Below, in pieces: positions 1 through 8,144 of a stretch of 35,320 nucleotides of DNA. Position numbers and translations under genes: made by a program. This stretch comes from an uncultured Alphaproteobacteria bacterium (lineage in GTDB: Bacteria; Pseudomonadota; Alphaproteobacteria; Rhodobacterales; Rhodobacteraceae). Under the pieces are notes generated by a model, which made no database searches, was not told the DNA's origin, and worked only from the letters and a program-made list of their open reading frames with translations. The stretch covers positions 1 to 35,320 of the forward strand of contig CACJWR010000015.1 in the NCBI GenBank assembly GCA_902596985.1, in the 5' to 3' direction. Position 1 is the first letter of the stretch. The number at the start of each line of letters is the position of its first letter.

Positions 1-486
1 GAATTTGTCGCAGCCTTCTTGAATTGTCACAAAAGCGGATGGTTTAGGTGCCCCCGTCAACGACGAAATACTATTAAATTTGTTTGAGGCTTCAAAGCTC
101 GTTTCAATTATATTTCTCTTACCATTTTTCAACTTAGAGATGATCTCAGGAAATTTATGATATGATTGAGGACCGACAATAAAGTCTACCGCTGGCTGCC
201 TATCAAATATTTCAAAAGATTCTGCTTGTGCTACGCATCCAGTAACACCGATTTTTAAATCAGTATTTTGGTCCTTAAATTTTTTTATTCTACCCAGCTC
301 TGAATAGACTTTTTCAGCAGCTTTCTCCCTAATGTTGCAAGTATTAAGCAACACCATATCAGCTTCTTGAATGTCCCCTGTTTGTTCATAGTGATTTTTT
401 TCGAGATCTAAAACCACCTTTTCGCTGTCATATTGATTCATTTGACAGCCATATGTTTTTATAAAAACTTTCTTTTTGTTAGACAT
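1..486 (-). CDS. miaB: tRNA-2-methylthio-N6-dimethylallyladenosine synthase (MiaB), 5' part
   Basis: I translated this stretch by hand. It gives 162 codons from an ATG at 486-484 and runs off the left edge of the window. MiaB is a radical-SAM methylthiotransferase that adds a methylthio group to i6A37 of tRNAs reading UNN codons. The visible part is the N-terminal UPF0004 domain. It has the three expected cluster-binding cysteines in TYGCQMN (residue 14), NTCNIRE and TGCVAQ, followed by the start of the radical-SAM domain at QEGCDKF. The next residue, beyond the edge, should be the second cysteine of the CxxxCxxC motif. The gene is divergent from the demethylase gene at 577, with 90 bp between them. 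The family match is clear, although a sister methylthiotransferase cannot be formally excluded without the C-terminal TRAM domain. Confidence 0.93.
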   Translation of the reverse strand, partial: MSNKKKVFIKTYGCQMNQYDSEKVVLDLEKNHYEQTGDIQEADMVLLNTCNIREKAAEKVYSELGRIKKFKDQNTDLKIGVTGCVAQAESFEIFDRQPAVDFIVGPQSYHKFPEIISKLKNGKRNIIETSFEASNKFNSISSLTGAPKPSAFVTIQEGCDKF

Positions 487-576
487 ATATAACACCTAGT
501 CTAAAATGTTGTTAGAATACTGAATACGCTTTCTTTATACCTATTTTTGATAAAAGGAAAGAATTTTGGGGGGAAT

Positions 577-3069
577 ATGAAGACTAATTATCAGGCTATT
601 GTCGTTGGTGGCGGTGTTGTAGGAGTGAGTATAGCATATCATCTTGCGCTAAAGGGTTTGAAAGACGTCTTACTTTTAGAAAGGGACGAGCTTACCTCAG
701 GTTCAACATGGCATGCGGCCGGTCTTCTTCCACTATTCAATATGTCCTACGCCACATCACACATACATGACTATTCTCTTAAGTTATATCCATCATTGGA
801 AAAGCAAACTGGAATGTCTGTTGGGTTCTCACAGGTTGGCAACCTACGAATGGCGCAGACAAATGAAAGAATGGATGAATATAAATTGTACGCATCAACG
901 GCAGAAACGGTTGGCATTCCATATACATGGCTAAAACCTAAAGAAATTAATGAGAGATGGCCTCTTATTAATACATCCGATCTTGTTGGAGCGATATTTC
1001 ATCCAACGGACGGTTATATCAATCCGGCAGACGTAACTCAGGTTATGGCAAAAGCAGCACGAGATCTAGGCGTACAAATTGTAAGAAAAATTGAAGCAAA
1101 AAGTTTTAATTATGAAAAAGATATTTGGAAAGTATCATGTGATTATATGGAAGAGAAAGGAGGAAACCTTGTTCCAAATGGGGAAAAAATATCTTTTGCG
1201 TGCGAACATTTAATTACCGCTACAGGGAACCATTCTCAAGCTACGGCAAAGAAGTTAGGAATTAAAATTCCTGCGATTCCGGTAGAGCATCAATATATCG
1301 TAACAGAAAAAGATCCTGAGCTTCAAAAGTATAGAGAACAAAATGGGGAGCATCCTGTTATTCGAGATGCTGACGCAAAGTGGTATGTAAGAGAGGAAAG
1401 ATCAGGGTGGATATTAGGCCCATATGAAAAAAATGCACCGGCAAAATTCGAATTTACGGTACCAAGAAATTTTCGATCTGATTTGTTCCCTCTTGATCTC
1501 GAGAGAATAGAAAAAGAATACATGTCTTTTATCCATAGAATTCCATCGAGCGAGAACCTCGGAATAAAAGATGACTATAATGGCCCCATTTGTTACACGC
1601 CAGATGGAAATCCACTATTAGGGCCAGTTCCAGGGTTAAGAAATGCTTGGATCGCTGAAGGATTTTCATTTGGTATAACTGCTGCTGGTGGAGCAGGTTA
1701 TTATTTAGCACAATTGATTATTGATGGAGAAGCGGAGATAGATATGGGATCATTGGACCCGAGGAGATACGGGAATTGGATGACCACTCAGTACGCCATG
1801 AGAAAGAATGAAGAAGCTTATGAACACGTTTTTATCTTGCATCACCCTGATGAAGAGAGAGAAGTATGTCGACCTTTAAGAACGGCACCATCTTACACTA
1901 GGTTTAAGGAATTAGGGGCGCAATTCGGTCAAGTTAATGGATGGGAACGACCCAACTATTTTGCTAAAGATGAGTTCGATGATAAGAAATCTAGAAGCTT
2001 CAGGAGGGGTGGATGGTGGGAATATTCTAAAAATGAAGCAGAAGCAATTCGATCAGGTTTAGGGCTAATTGACTCAACTGCTTTCACGAAACACTATGTT
2101 AATGGGAAAAATGCAAGAAAATTTCTAGATTGGTTTACTTGTAATAAATTACCTAGTAAGGGAAGAATTAATCTAACTTATGCTTTATCTATTTTGGGGA
2201 CTATTCGGACTGAATATACAATAGTTTGTCTTTCGGAGGAGAGCTACTATCTGATTTCAGCCGGTGCTTGGACTGAATATGATTCTGATTATTTACATAA
2301 GTCCTTGACTGACAGCAAATTCGACGATGTAAGCATTTATGACTGTACCAGCCAATGGGGTGTATTTTCAATCGCTGGACCAAAATCTAGAAACTTCTTA
2401 AAAAAATTAGTTGTAAGTGAAGACCCTGATGGAACCTTATCAAACAAACAGTTTCCATGGCTTTCATACAGAGATATTGAAATTGGTATGTGTCCAGTTA
2501 GAGCTCTTAGAGTTGCTTATACAGGTGAGCTTGGATGGGAACTCCATCATCCTATTGAGATGCAAAATTACTTACTTGATGTATTACTGAGTTCAGGGGA
2601 AGAGTTCAATTTGAAATTAGTTGGTGCCAGAGCACAAAATTGGCTGAGGCAGGAAAAATCCTACAAAGCATTTGGGTCAGATCTTGGAAGAGACGCTGGG
2701 CCATTCGAGTCTAATCTCAGTAGATTTGTGGATATTAATAAAAACTTTTTAGGGAAAGATGCTCTACTAAAAAGGAAAACAGAGGTGTCATGTGTAACTC
2801 TTCTTATAGATGGTCCAAAGGGTATTGATCCTTGGGGAAGAGAAGCTATATACAATGAAACAGAAGACTCTATGCTTGGTAGATTAACTTCGGGAGGATA
2901 TTCAGTACATTTTCAAAAAAGTATTGGTATCGGTTATGTTAAGTCCTCATTTTCTGAAGTAGGTACAAAACTTAAGATAAAAATCGATGATGCTTTTTGG
3001 GATGCGGAAATAGTTCAAGATAGTCCATATGATCCGCAAAACGAAAGGATTATAGACAGAGTTCAATAA
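577..3069 (+). CDS. Dimethylglycine/sarcosine dehydrogenase-like FAD demethylase with folate-binding GCV_T domains
   Basis: This FAD enzyme of 830 residues probably demethylates a methylated glycine (dimethylglycine or sarcosine) and passes the one-carbon unit to tetrahydrofolate. The N-terminal DAO domain starts with the dinucleotide motif GGGVVG (residues 11-16). It contains GSTWHAAGL, whose His46 matches the histidine that binds FAD covalently in mammalian DMGDH. A central FAO_M-type region follows near residues 390-450 and includes FGQVNGWERPNYF. The C-terminal half, from about residue 485, resembles the aminomethyltransferase domains GCV_T and GCV_T_C. I chose the ATG at 577 because it lies just after a G-rich stretch (568-573) and begins directly at the FAD fold; a TTG at 547 would add ten residues. 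The exact substrate cannot be read from sequence, since marine Alphaproteobacteria often carry several paralogues. The gene converges with the next one, and the stop codons are 1 nt apart. Confidence 0.88.
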   Translation: MKTNYQAIVVGGGVVGVSIAYHLALKGLKDVLLLERDELTSGSTWHAAGLLPLFNMSYATSHIHDYSLKLYPSLEKQTGMSVGFSQVGNLRMAQTNERMDEYKLYASTAETVGIPYTWLKPKEINERWPLINTSDLVGAIFHPTDGYINPADVTQVMAKAARDLGVQIVRKIEAKSFNYEKDIWKVSCDYMEEKGGNLVPNGEKISFACEHLITATGNHSQATAKKLGIKIPAIPVEHQYIVTEKDPELQKYREQNGEHPVIRDADAKWYVREERSGWILGPYEKNAPAKFEFTVPRNFRSDLFPLDLERIEKEYMSFIHRIPSSENLGIKDDYNGPICYTPDGNPLLGPVPGLRNAWIAEGFSFGITAAGGAGYYLAQLIIDGEAEIDMGSLDPRRYGNWMTTQYAMRKNEEAYEHVFILHHPDEEREVCRPLRTAPSYTRFKELGAQFGQVNGWERPNYFAKDEFDDKKSRSFRRGGWWEYSKNEAEAIRSGLGLIDSTAFTKHYVNGKNARKFLDWFTCNKLPSKGRINLTYALSILGTIRTEYTIVCLSEESYYLISAGAWTEYDSDYLHKSLTDSKFDDVSIYDCTSQWGVFSIAGPKSRNFLKKLVVSEDPDGTLSNKQFPWLSYRDIEIGMCPVRALRVAYTGELGWELHHPIEMQNYLLDVLLSSGEEFNLKLVGARAQNWLRQEKSYKAFGSDLGRDAGPFESNLSRFVDINKNFLGKDALLKRKTEVSCVTLLIDGPKGIDPWGREAIYNETEDSMLGRLTSGGYSVHFQKSIGIGYVKSSFSEVGTKLKIKIDDAFWDAEIVQDSPYDPQNERIIDRVQ

Positions 3070-3070
3070 A

Positions 3071-3673
3071 TTATAGAAAACGCTTAAATGATTTAAATAC
3101 TCGCACCACATGCGTTAATAGTGTTAAGGTCAAAAAAACATAGGCAGCATTAGAGTAGACATTTGGAAAAAGACAAATAAATAAAAAGAAACATATAGTT
3201 TCAAAACCCTCAATTAATCCAAAAGAGTAAAAAAATCCCTTATCCGCCTGGTCAATTTTAATATTATATTTTTCTATTATTATAGCTTCGGCTAGAAAGC
3301 TTGATCCATTCACATAAAAAGCCGCTAGCAAAAAAGCTGTCGGCAATGCATTTTCATGCGGAGAAACCACTGCGAAACCCAAAGGAATTAAGGCATAAAA
3401 TGCAAAGTCTGATGTAATATCAAAAAAAGCGCCGAACTTTCTTGGTGTTCCTAGCCGTGCTAAACTGCCGTCCAAACCATCTAAAAATCGATTAATTAGG
3501 ATTAATATTAACCCCAAATAAAATAAGCCATATGATAATGCCAGGAAGCATAGAAAGGCTATCGCTAGTCCCGATAATGTAATCCAATTTGCGTGGACAC
3601 CTCTTTTATACAAAGTATTTGCGACGCAGTTTAAGTGGCCACTTATATATCTGTTTAATTCTCTATCAATCAT
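3071..3673 (-). CDS. CDP-alcohol phosphatidyltransferase family membrane protein
   Basis: This 200-residue integral membrane enzyme belongs to the CDP-alcohol phosphatidyltransferase family, which transfers a phosphatidyl group from a CDP-lipid to an alcohol in phospholipid synthesis. The signature is complete: D65, D68, G69, A72, R73, G81, D85 and D89, in DGLDGSLAR followed by GAFFDITSD. Only seven residues separate AR from G, as I recall for the alphaproteobacterial subgroup with ARxxGPxxFG; PgsA and PssA have eight. Several hydrophobic segments precede and follow the motif. The acceptor alcohol is unknown, so I give no symbol. The start is the ATG at 3673. It ends back to back with the demethylase gene, and a 203-bp gap separates it from the next reverse gene. 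Confidence 0.85.
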   Translation of the reverse strand: MIDRELNRYISGHLNCVANTLYKRGVHANWITLSGLAIAFLCFLALSYGLFYLGLILILINRFLDGLDGSLARLGTPRKFGAFFDITSDFAFYALIPLGFAVVSPHENALPTAFLLAAFYVNGSSFLAEAIIIEKYNIKIDQADKGFFYSFGLIEGFETICFFLFICLFPNVYSNAAYVFLTLTLLTHVVRVFKSFKRFL

Positions 3674-3876
3674 TTGTAAAACTTTTACTCTTTAGTTTAC
3701 AGGTACTTTATTTTTTTAGACTTACCTTACCACTGTCTCTTTACACAGAAATTAACGAAAAATTTTTGAGAATATCTTTAATTGTTACTAAGCTTTAGGA
3801 AAATATCTCCTCCATTGTATAAGTTTTTCAAGAAAAAACTCTAATCGAATCTTTTAGGCTGCTAGTAACAGTTGAA
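3674..3876. other. Intergenic region without a recognised gene
   Basis: This 203-bp AT-rich gap lies between two reverse-strand genes, so it should hold the end of the 102-aa gene's transcript and the promoter of the phosphatidyltransferase gene. It contains an AT-rich inverted repeat (AGTTTTT at 3822-3828 and AAAAACT at 3834-3840, 5-nt loop) that could be a weak hairpin. An 8-nt inverted match (TGTTACTA / TAGTAACA) spans about 75 nt. Neither is convincing as a terminator or operator, and I see no RNA gene. Confidence 0.4.
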
Positions 3877-4185
3877 TTAACTAGTCTCATAAAGCGTATT
3901 AACTTCCATTAGAATCTCCTCATTCCAAATCTTTGTATCCAGACCAAATTCAAGACAACTCATTATATATTGAAGACACTCACTGTGTCTTTCCTCTCTT
4001 GTTTTAAATACTACAGAACTATCTAAATTACAGGAAATCTGAACTGTGCAGCCGTTAAAAATTATAGTTTGGCCATCTAAACGAATAAAGTCATTCCAAG
4101 TCTTTTCATTTTCTTTAAATAATTTTTTCACATCTCTCAAAGTGATTTTTTTTGAAATAGATTTATATGATTCGTACATACTCAT
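3877..4185 (-). CDS. Uncharacterised 102-aa protein under a LexA-box promoter (candidate SOS gene)
   Basis: I do not recognise this protein. It is 102 residues long, soluble in appearance, without a signal peptide or membrane segment. The N-terminal third is lysine-rich, a predicted beta-type stretch follows (about residues 36-60), and the C-terminus is acidic. There are four cysteines (46, 52, 70, 77), not arranged as an obvious zinc site. What matters is its promoter: TTTACA (4220-4215) and TATTTT (4196-4191) flank an 18-nt spacer containing a perfect GAAC-N7-GAAC box, the alphaproteobacterial LexA operator. The predicted transcript would begin at or near the ATG at 4185, so the mRNA may be leaderless; a second ATG lies at codon 3. 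It is therefore a candidate damage-induced gene. Whether it is a cell-division inhibitor, a mutasome partner or something else cannot be told from the sequence. Confidence 0.7.
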   Translation of the reverse strand: MSMYESYKSISKKITLRDVKKLFKENEKTWNDFIRLDGQTIIFNGCTVQISCNLDSSVVFKTREERHSECLQYIMSCLEFGLDTKIWNEEILMEVNTLYETS

Positions 4186-4190
4186 AGCTA

Positions 4191-4220
4191 AAAATAGAAC
4201 AAAAAGTGAACACTTGTAAA
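4191..4220 (-). promoter_or_regulatory. Predicted sigma70-type promoter of the 102-aa gene
   Basis: Read on the minus strand, TTTACA at 4220-4215 is a close -35 match and TATTTT at 4196-4191 is a fair -10 match, with an 18-nt spacer. The -10 ends five bases before the ATG at 4185, so transcription should begin at about the start codon. The LexA box fills most of the spacer, a classic position for repression. Confidence 0.55.
4197..4211. promoter_or_regulatory. LexA (SOS) box, GAAC-N7-GAAC
   Basis: The sequence GAACAAAAAGTGAAC is a perfect direct repeat of GAAC with a 7-nt gap, equal to GTTC-N7-GTTC on the other strand. This is the established LexA operator of Alphaproteobacteria. It lies between the -35 and -10 elements of the reverse-strand gene starting at 4185. 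It is also 51 nt upstream of the forward ATG at 4262, so it could affect both. A second perfect box occurs in this window at 8199-8213. Confidence 0.8.
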
Positions 4221-4261
4221 TATTTTTTTGATTATCTTTGATTACGGCTATCTATAAGTAT

Positions 4262-4435
4262 ATGACTAAAAGAACATACGAAATAGACGCGGAAAGTATA
4301 GAAGTAGCCCAGGATTTCGAAGAGATCGTAAAAGATAAGCGTGAACATTGGCGAGCCAATATAACCAAGAGCCGACAAAGACAACGTAGATATAAAAAAC
4401 GCCTTACGAAGCAACTACTAAAAAAGTATACTTAA
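4262..4435 (+). CDS. Small basic hypothetical protein (57 aa)
   Basis: This is a short forward ORF from an ATG at 4262; a TTG at 4238 would add eight residues. The N-terminal half is acidic (EIDAESIEVAQDFEEIV) and the C-terminal half is strongly basic (KSRQRQRRYKKRLTKQLLKK), suggesting a helical protein that binds nucleic acid or ribosomes. I recognise no family. There is no clear Shine-Dalgarno sequence. It is divergent from the 102-aa gene, with the LexA box between them, and ends 2 nt before the stop codon of the convergent dehydratase gene. Filling the gap so exactly favours a real gene, but the small size keeps confidence moderate. Confidence 0.5.
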   Translation: MTKRTYEIDAESIEVAQDFEEIVKDKREHWRANITKSRQRQRRYKKRLTKQLLKKYT

Positions 4436-4437
4436 TA

Positions 4438-5430
4438 TTAAGTATCAATTAGATCTAAAGCTTTTGAAAAAATAAATGGGTCAACGTTTCCACCGGTACA
4501 GACAATGATAAGCGCATCTGAATCAATTTTTTCATACTGATTTAATGCCGCTGCTAGTGAGATGGCGCCTCCAGGCTCAACAACTAAATTATGGTGCAAA
4601 AATAACAAGCTCATTGCCTCGAGAGCTTGCGCATCGCTAGCGACTAGACCAGGGGCCGCATGCTTTTTAAGAATTTCAAAAGTTAGTTCCCCAGGTGTTG
4701 GAGTCAAAATAGCGTCGCAAATAGATCCATCCATCCCCTTATTCGTTACTCTACTTTTTTGCTTTAATGATCTAGCCATATCGTCAAAATTTTCAGGTTC
4801 ACAAGTTCTAACCTTAAAATTCTCATTTAATCCTTGAAAAGCTAAACAAATACCTGAAGCTAATCCCCCTCCTCCACAACAAACTAGTACATCTGCTGCA
4901 TCTAATTTCATCCTTTTTGCTTGATTGATTAGCTCAATTCCCAGAGAGCCTTGTCCAGCGATTACAAAGGGATCATCATAAGGTCTTATAAGCTTTAAAT
5001 TTTTTTCTTTCTGTAGCTTTTCGCCAATCTCTTCTCTACTCTCTTTTATTCGGTCGTAAAAGACTACATTTGCTCCATAAGACTGTGTATTTTTTATCTT
5101 AAGTCTAGGAGCATCCTTTGGCATTATGATTGTAGCTTGAATTTTAAGTTGATTTGATACGGCTGCTATGCCTTGAGCATGATTTCCAGAAGAATACGCT
5201 AATACACCATTTTTTAAGTCTTCGAAATCATTATTCACAAAAGAAGACCAACTTCCTCTATATTTAAAAGAACCTGTTTTTTGTAAGCACTCAGCTTTGA
5301 TTAAAACACGCTTATTTAGTCGTTCACTAAGAAAAGGCGATTCTAGTAAAGGCGTTTCAACTAAATGCTGATGGATTTTATCGTAGGTATCAGAAATAAG
5401 AGAGAAATCTACCAACTCATGCCTTCTCAA
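4438..5430 (-). CDS. PLP-dependent threonine/serine dehydratase family protein
   Basis: This 330-residue fold-type II PLP enzyme resembles catabolic threonine dehydratase (TdcB-like) or serine racemase. The PLP lysine lies in GSFKYRG, the substrate loop is SSGNHAQG, and the phosphate-binding glycine loop is GGGGLASG. There is no C-terminal ACT regulatory domain, so it is not the full-length biosynthetic IlvA that is inhibited by isoleucine. It may supply 2-oxobutanoate from threonine or remove serine; hydroxyaspartate dehydratase is another possibility. Its ATG at 5430 lies inside the end of fabI (14-nt overlap). It is therefore probably cotranscribed with the fab genes, an odd metabolic pairing. 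Confidence 0.82.
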   Translation of the reverse strand: MRRHELVDFSLISDTYDKIHQHLVETPLLESPFLSERLNKRVLIKAECLQKTGSFKYRGSWSSFVNNDFEDLKNGVLAYSSGNHAQGIAAVSNQLKIQATIIMPKDAPRLKIKNTQSYGANVVFYDRIKESREEIGEKLQKEKNLKLIRPYDDPFVIAGQGSLGIELINQAKRMKLDAADVLVCCGGGGLASGICLAFQGLNENFKVRTCEPENFDDMARSLKQKSRVTNKGMDGSICDAILTPTPGELTFEILKKHAAPGLVASDAQALEAMSLLFLHHNLVVEPGGAISLAAALNQYEKIDSDALIIVCTGGNVDPFIFSKALDLIDT

Positions 5431-6202
5431 TATTATCTAGTTTCGGCATACCCATAACATGGTAACCGCCATCTACAAAGATTACTTCTCCAGAAACGTG
5501 CATTCCATAATCACTCAGTAAAAACGCAGCTGTGCCCCCTACTGATTTTAATGTTGGATTTGACTTTAGGGGAGAATTTTGCTCGGAAAGGCGGAAAACT
5601 CTTCTCGCTCCGCCTATTGCAGCTCCCGCAAGTGTTTTCATTGGTCCGGCACTGATAGCATTCACTCTAATCCCGTCCTCACCCAAATCGCTTGCAAGAT
5701 ATCTAACCGATGACTCCAAGGCGGCTTTTGCTACCCCCATCACATTATAATTTGGAGTAACTCTTTGCGAACCTAAATAACTAAGTGTTAAAATCGCTCC
5801 ACCTTTTTTCATAAGATGTGAGCATCTCTTTGAGACATCGATTAGGCTGAAACAAGATATATCCAGAGAATTTAAAAAATTTTGCCTAGAAGTATTGATA
5901 AACCTACCAGACAGCTCAGATTTGTCAGAAAAAGCAAGCGCATGAACTACGAAATCTAGCGACCCCCACTCTTTTGATAAATGACTAAAACATCTATCTA
6001 CCGAACTTTCATCTGTGACATCAACATCAAATAAAAGCTTTGAGCCTATACCGTTGGCTAATGGCTCTACTCTTTTTTTAAAGTTTTCACCCTGATAAGT
6101 TAAAGCTAAAGATGCTCCTTCTGCACTTAATACTTCAGCTATTCCCCATGCAATAGACTTCTGGTTGGCTACACCCATAACCAAACCCTTTTTATTTTTC
6201 AT
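5417..6202 (-). CDS. fabI: Enoyl-[acyl-carrier-protein] reductase (NADH) FabI
   Basis: FabI performs the last reduction of each fatty acid elongation cycle. This is a 261-residue SDR-type protein. The N-terminal nucleotide-binding motif GVANQKSIAWGIA is typical of FabI. The catalytic pair Tyr142 and Tyr152 and Lys159 (SYLGSQ ... NYNVMGVAK) line up with E. coli Tyr146, Tyr156 and Lys163. I chose the ATG at 6202 because the protein then begins MKNKKGLVMG, as in other FabI proteins; a TTG at 6214 would add four residues. It follows fabB closely and overlaps the dehydratase gene. It is likely the last fatty-acid step of a fabA-fabB-fabI operon and would be the expected target of triclosan-type inhibitors. 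Confidence 0.95.
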   Translation of the reverse strand: MKNKKGLVMGVANQKSIAWGIAEVLSAEGASLALTYQGENFKKRVEPLANGIGSKLLFDVDVTDESSVDRCFSHLSKEWGSLDFVVHALAFSDKSELSGRFINTSRQNFLNSLDISCFSLIDVSKRCSHLMKKGGAILTLSYLGSQRVTPNYNVMGVAKAALESSVRYLASDLGEDGIRVNAISAGPMKTLAGAAIGGARRVFRLSEQNSPLKSNPTLKSVGGTAAFLLSDYGMHVSGEVIFVDGGYHVMGMPKLDNIEKA

Positions 6203-6219
6203 AAGGCCAGACAAAGAAG

Positions 6220-7446
6220 CTATCCAGTAAACTTGCTTAAGGCTATTGAGGCATTGGTACCTCCAAACCCAAAGCTATTCGATAAAACAGTATCCAATTC
6301 AATACCTTCGACCAATCCAGTAGCCACTTCATTAGAATTGATTTCTTCATCCAAATTAAAAACATTGGCACTTGCAGATATAAAGTTATTTTCCATCATA
6401 ATCAGTGAATAAATAGCTTCTTGGACACCTGCAGCGCCAAGGCTATGGCCAGTAAGTGATTTCGTGGAAGCAACTAAAGGCTGTTTTTCTTCACTGAATA
6501 CATTCCTAACCGCTTGTATCTCAGTGACATCTCCTGCTGGAGTTGAAGTACCATGTGCATTAATATAATCAACCTTCCTACCGTTCAAAGAGGCTAAAGC
6601 TAATCTCATCGATCTCTCAGCTCCTTCGCCTGATGGTGCTACCATGTCATAACCATCTGAGGTTGCGCCATAACCTGTGACCTCTGCATATATTTTTGCT
6701 CCTCTGGCAATTGCGTGGTTTAACTCCTCTACGACAACTACACCACCCCCACCTGCGATAACGAAACCATCTCTATCTCTGTCAAAAGCTCTTGAAGCGT
6801 TTTCTGGTGTATCGTTATATTTGCTAGACATTGCGCCCATTGCATCGAAAAGACAGGAGAGTGTCCAGTCTAATTCTTCTCCTCCTCCTGCAAACACTAC
6901 GTCTTGCTTGTTCAGCTGTATTTGCTCAACTGCATTGCCTATACAATGAGCAGAGGTTGAACAAGCTGAAGTTATAGAATAGTTGACGCCCTTTATTTTG
7001 AAGGGCGTTGCTATACAAGCTGAGTTTGTAGAAGACATGCCCCGCGTAACCATAAATGGTCCCATCCTTTTAGGGCTACCTTTTTCTATTACAGTTTTAT
7101 GTGCGGCAAATAAGTTTTTTGTTGAAGGCCCTCCTGATCCAACAATAAGCCCTGTTCTTTCATTAGAAACTTCTTTTTCCTCTAGCCCACTATCATCTAT
7201 AGCTTGTTGCATAGCTATAAAGTTAAAGGCTGCACCATCCCCCATAAACCTCAGCTGCCTTTTATCTATAAAATCCTCTATATTTATATTTGGTCTTCCA
7301 TGAACTCTACTTCTAAATCCATGTTCTTCATAATCTAAACTTTTGCTTATACCGGAAGTCCCTTTTCTAAGACTCTCTTCTACTGCTTTCTTATCAATCC
7401 CAATACATGAAACAATTCCTAAACCTGTAATAACCGCTCGACGCAT
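6220..7446 (-). CDS. fabB: 3-oxoacyl-[acyl-carrier-protein] synthase I FabB
   Basis: This 408-residue condensing enzyme extends acyl-ACP with malonyl-ACP. FabB specifically elongates the cis-3-decenoyl-ACP made by FabA, so it is needed for unsaturated fatty acids. The Cys-His-His triad is visible: Cys162 in [10 protein letters not shown], His298 in [11 protein letters not shown] and His334 in [12 protein letters not shown], with Lys329. These positions agree with E. coli FabB to within a residue. The start is the ATG at 7446, giving [10 protein letters not shown]. It lies 28 nt downstream of fabA and 17 nt upstream of the chosen fabI ATG, so the three are very likely one operon. Confidence 0.95.
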   Translation of the reverse strand: MRRAVITGLGIVSCIGIDKKAVEESLRKGTSGISKSLDYEEHGFRSRVHGRPNINIEDFIDKRQLRFMGDGAAFNFIAMQQAIDDSGLEEKEVSNERTGLIVGSGGPSTKNLFAAHKTVIEKGSPKRMGPFMVTRGMSSTNSACIATPFKIKGVNYSITSACSTSAHCIGNAVEQIQLNKQDVVFAGGGEELDWTLSCLFDAMGAMSSKYNDTPENASRAFDRDRDGFVIAGGGGVVVVEELNHAIARGAKIYAEVTGYGATSDGYDMVAPSGEGAERSMRLALASLNGRKVDYINAHGTSTPAGDVTEIQAVRNVFSEEKQPLVASTKSLTGHSLGAAGVQEAIYSLIMMENNFISASANVFNLDEEINSNEVATGLVEGIELDTVLSNSFGFGGTNASIALSKFTG

Positions 7447-7474
7447 AATCGTACTTTTCTCCCTAAGAAATAAA

Positions 7475-7981
7475 TCAGCTCTGAAACAACCCTACCTTCA
7501 TATTTTCAGCTGAATATATTTTTTCATTATCTGCATACATAGTTCCATTAGCCATGCCGAGTTTTAACTTTCTATCGATAACTCTTGTGAAATTTACTTC
7601 GTATCTCACAAGCTTTATATCTGGAGTTACCATTCCTGTAAACTTTACCTCACCGACACCCAAAGCTCTTCCTCGACCTTTCATTTCTCTCCATCCTAGA
7701 TTAAATCCAGTTAGTTGCCATAATGCATCTAAACCCAGACACCCTGGCATTACAGGGTCTCCTTCAAAATGACATTCAAAAAACCATAGTTTTGGATTTA
7801 TTTCGAACTCTGCTACCACATGTCCTTTGTTATGTTCACCACCATCATCTGATATCTCTGTTACCCTATCAATCATTAACATAGGGGGCATTGGAAGTTG
7901 AGGGTTGCCTGTTCCAAACAGTTCACCCTTAGCGCATGATATTAGCTCATCGTAATCAAACTTATTTTTTCTGGATATCAT
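7475..7981 (-). CDS. fabA: 3-hydroxydecanoyl-[acyl-carrier-protein] dehydratase/isomerase FabA
   Basis: FabA dehydrates 3-hydroxydecanoyl-ACP and isomerises the trans-2 product to cis-3-decenoyl-ACP, the branch point to unsaturated fatty acids without oxygen. The protein is 168 residues with a single hotdog fold. The catalytic residues His71 ([13 protein letters not shown]) and Asp85 (GLDALWQL) match E. coli His70 and Asp84. It is the first gene of the reverse-strand fab operon. A TATAGT hexamer lies 12 nt before the ATG, but I find no good -35. In many Alphaproteobacteria the iron regulator irr sits next to fabA; here imuB is divergent instead. Confidence 0.95.
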   Translation of the reverse strand: MISRKNKFDYDELISCAKGELFGTGNPQLPMPPMLMIDRVTEISDDGGEHNKGHVVAEFEINPKLWFFECHFEGDPVMPGCLGLDALWQLTGFNLGWREMKGRGRALGVGEVKFTGMVTPDIKLVRYEVNFTRVIDRKLKLGMANGTMYADNEKIYSAENMKVGLFQS

Positions 7982-7993
7982 AGTGTTCTTTTT

Positions 7994-7999
7994 ACTATA
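7994..7999 (-). promoter_or_regulatory. fabA: Possible -10 element of fabA
   Basis: TATAGT read on the minus strand lies 12 nt upstream of the fabA ATG and is identical to the -10 hexamer of the divergent imuB promoter. No convincing -35 is found 15-19 nt further upstream. If used, it would give a transcript with only about five untranslated bases. Confidence 0.3.
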
Positions 8000-8144
8000 C
8001 TATTTTTGCATCATACAAATTAAATTCTATCAATGCGTTAAAAATATTCTTTTTTTTGATCATTATTTCCTATCACAAAATTATTAACGGAGATCCTATC
8101 AGGGTATGTTTACAAAAGATAGGTAAAATAATTTTCATATCTGC

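Noticed and set aside
547-576. TTG at 547 as an earlier start of the demethylase gene
   Set aside because: It would add ten residues before the FAD fold, and the ATG at 577 follows a G-rich stretch and gives the expected N-terminus.
3432-3485. Seven- rather than eight-residue spacing in the CDP-alcohol phosphatidyltransferase motif as a defect
   Set aside because: All catalytic residues are present, and I recall an alphaproteobacterial subgroup with the same spacing, so it is probably normal.
3822-3840. AGTTTTT-N5-AAAAACT as a terminator of the 102-aa gene
   Set aside because: The stem is almost entirely A/T and no T run follows it on the reverse strand.
6203-6214. TTG at 6214 as the start of fabI
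   Set aside because: The ATG at 6202 gives the usual FabI N-terminus, and the extra four residues have no counterpart in the family.
7911-7924. GTTC-N6-GTTC near the 5' end of fabA, looking like a LexA box
   Set aside because: The gap is six bases rather than seven, and it lies inside coding sequence.
8095-8123. Inverted repeat CCTATC ... GATAGG between fabA and imuB
   Set aside because: Only six paired bases around a 17-nt loop, with no extension; likely chance.
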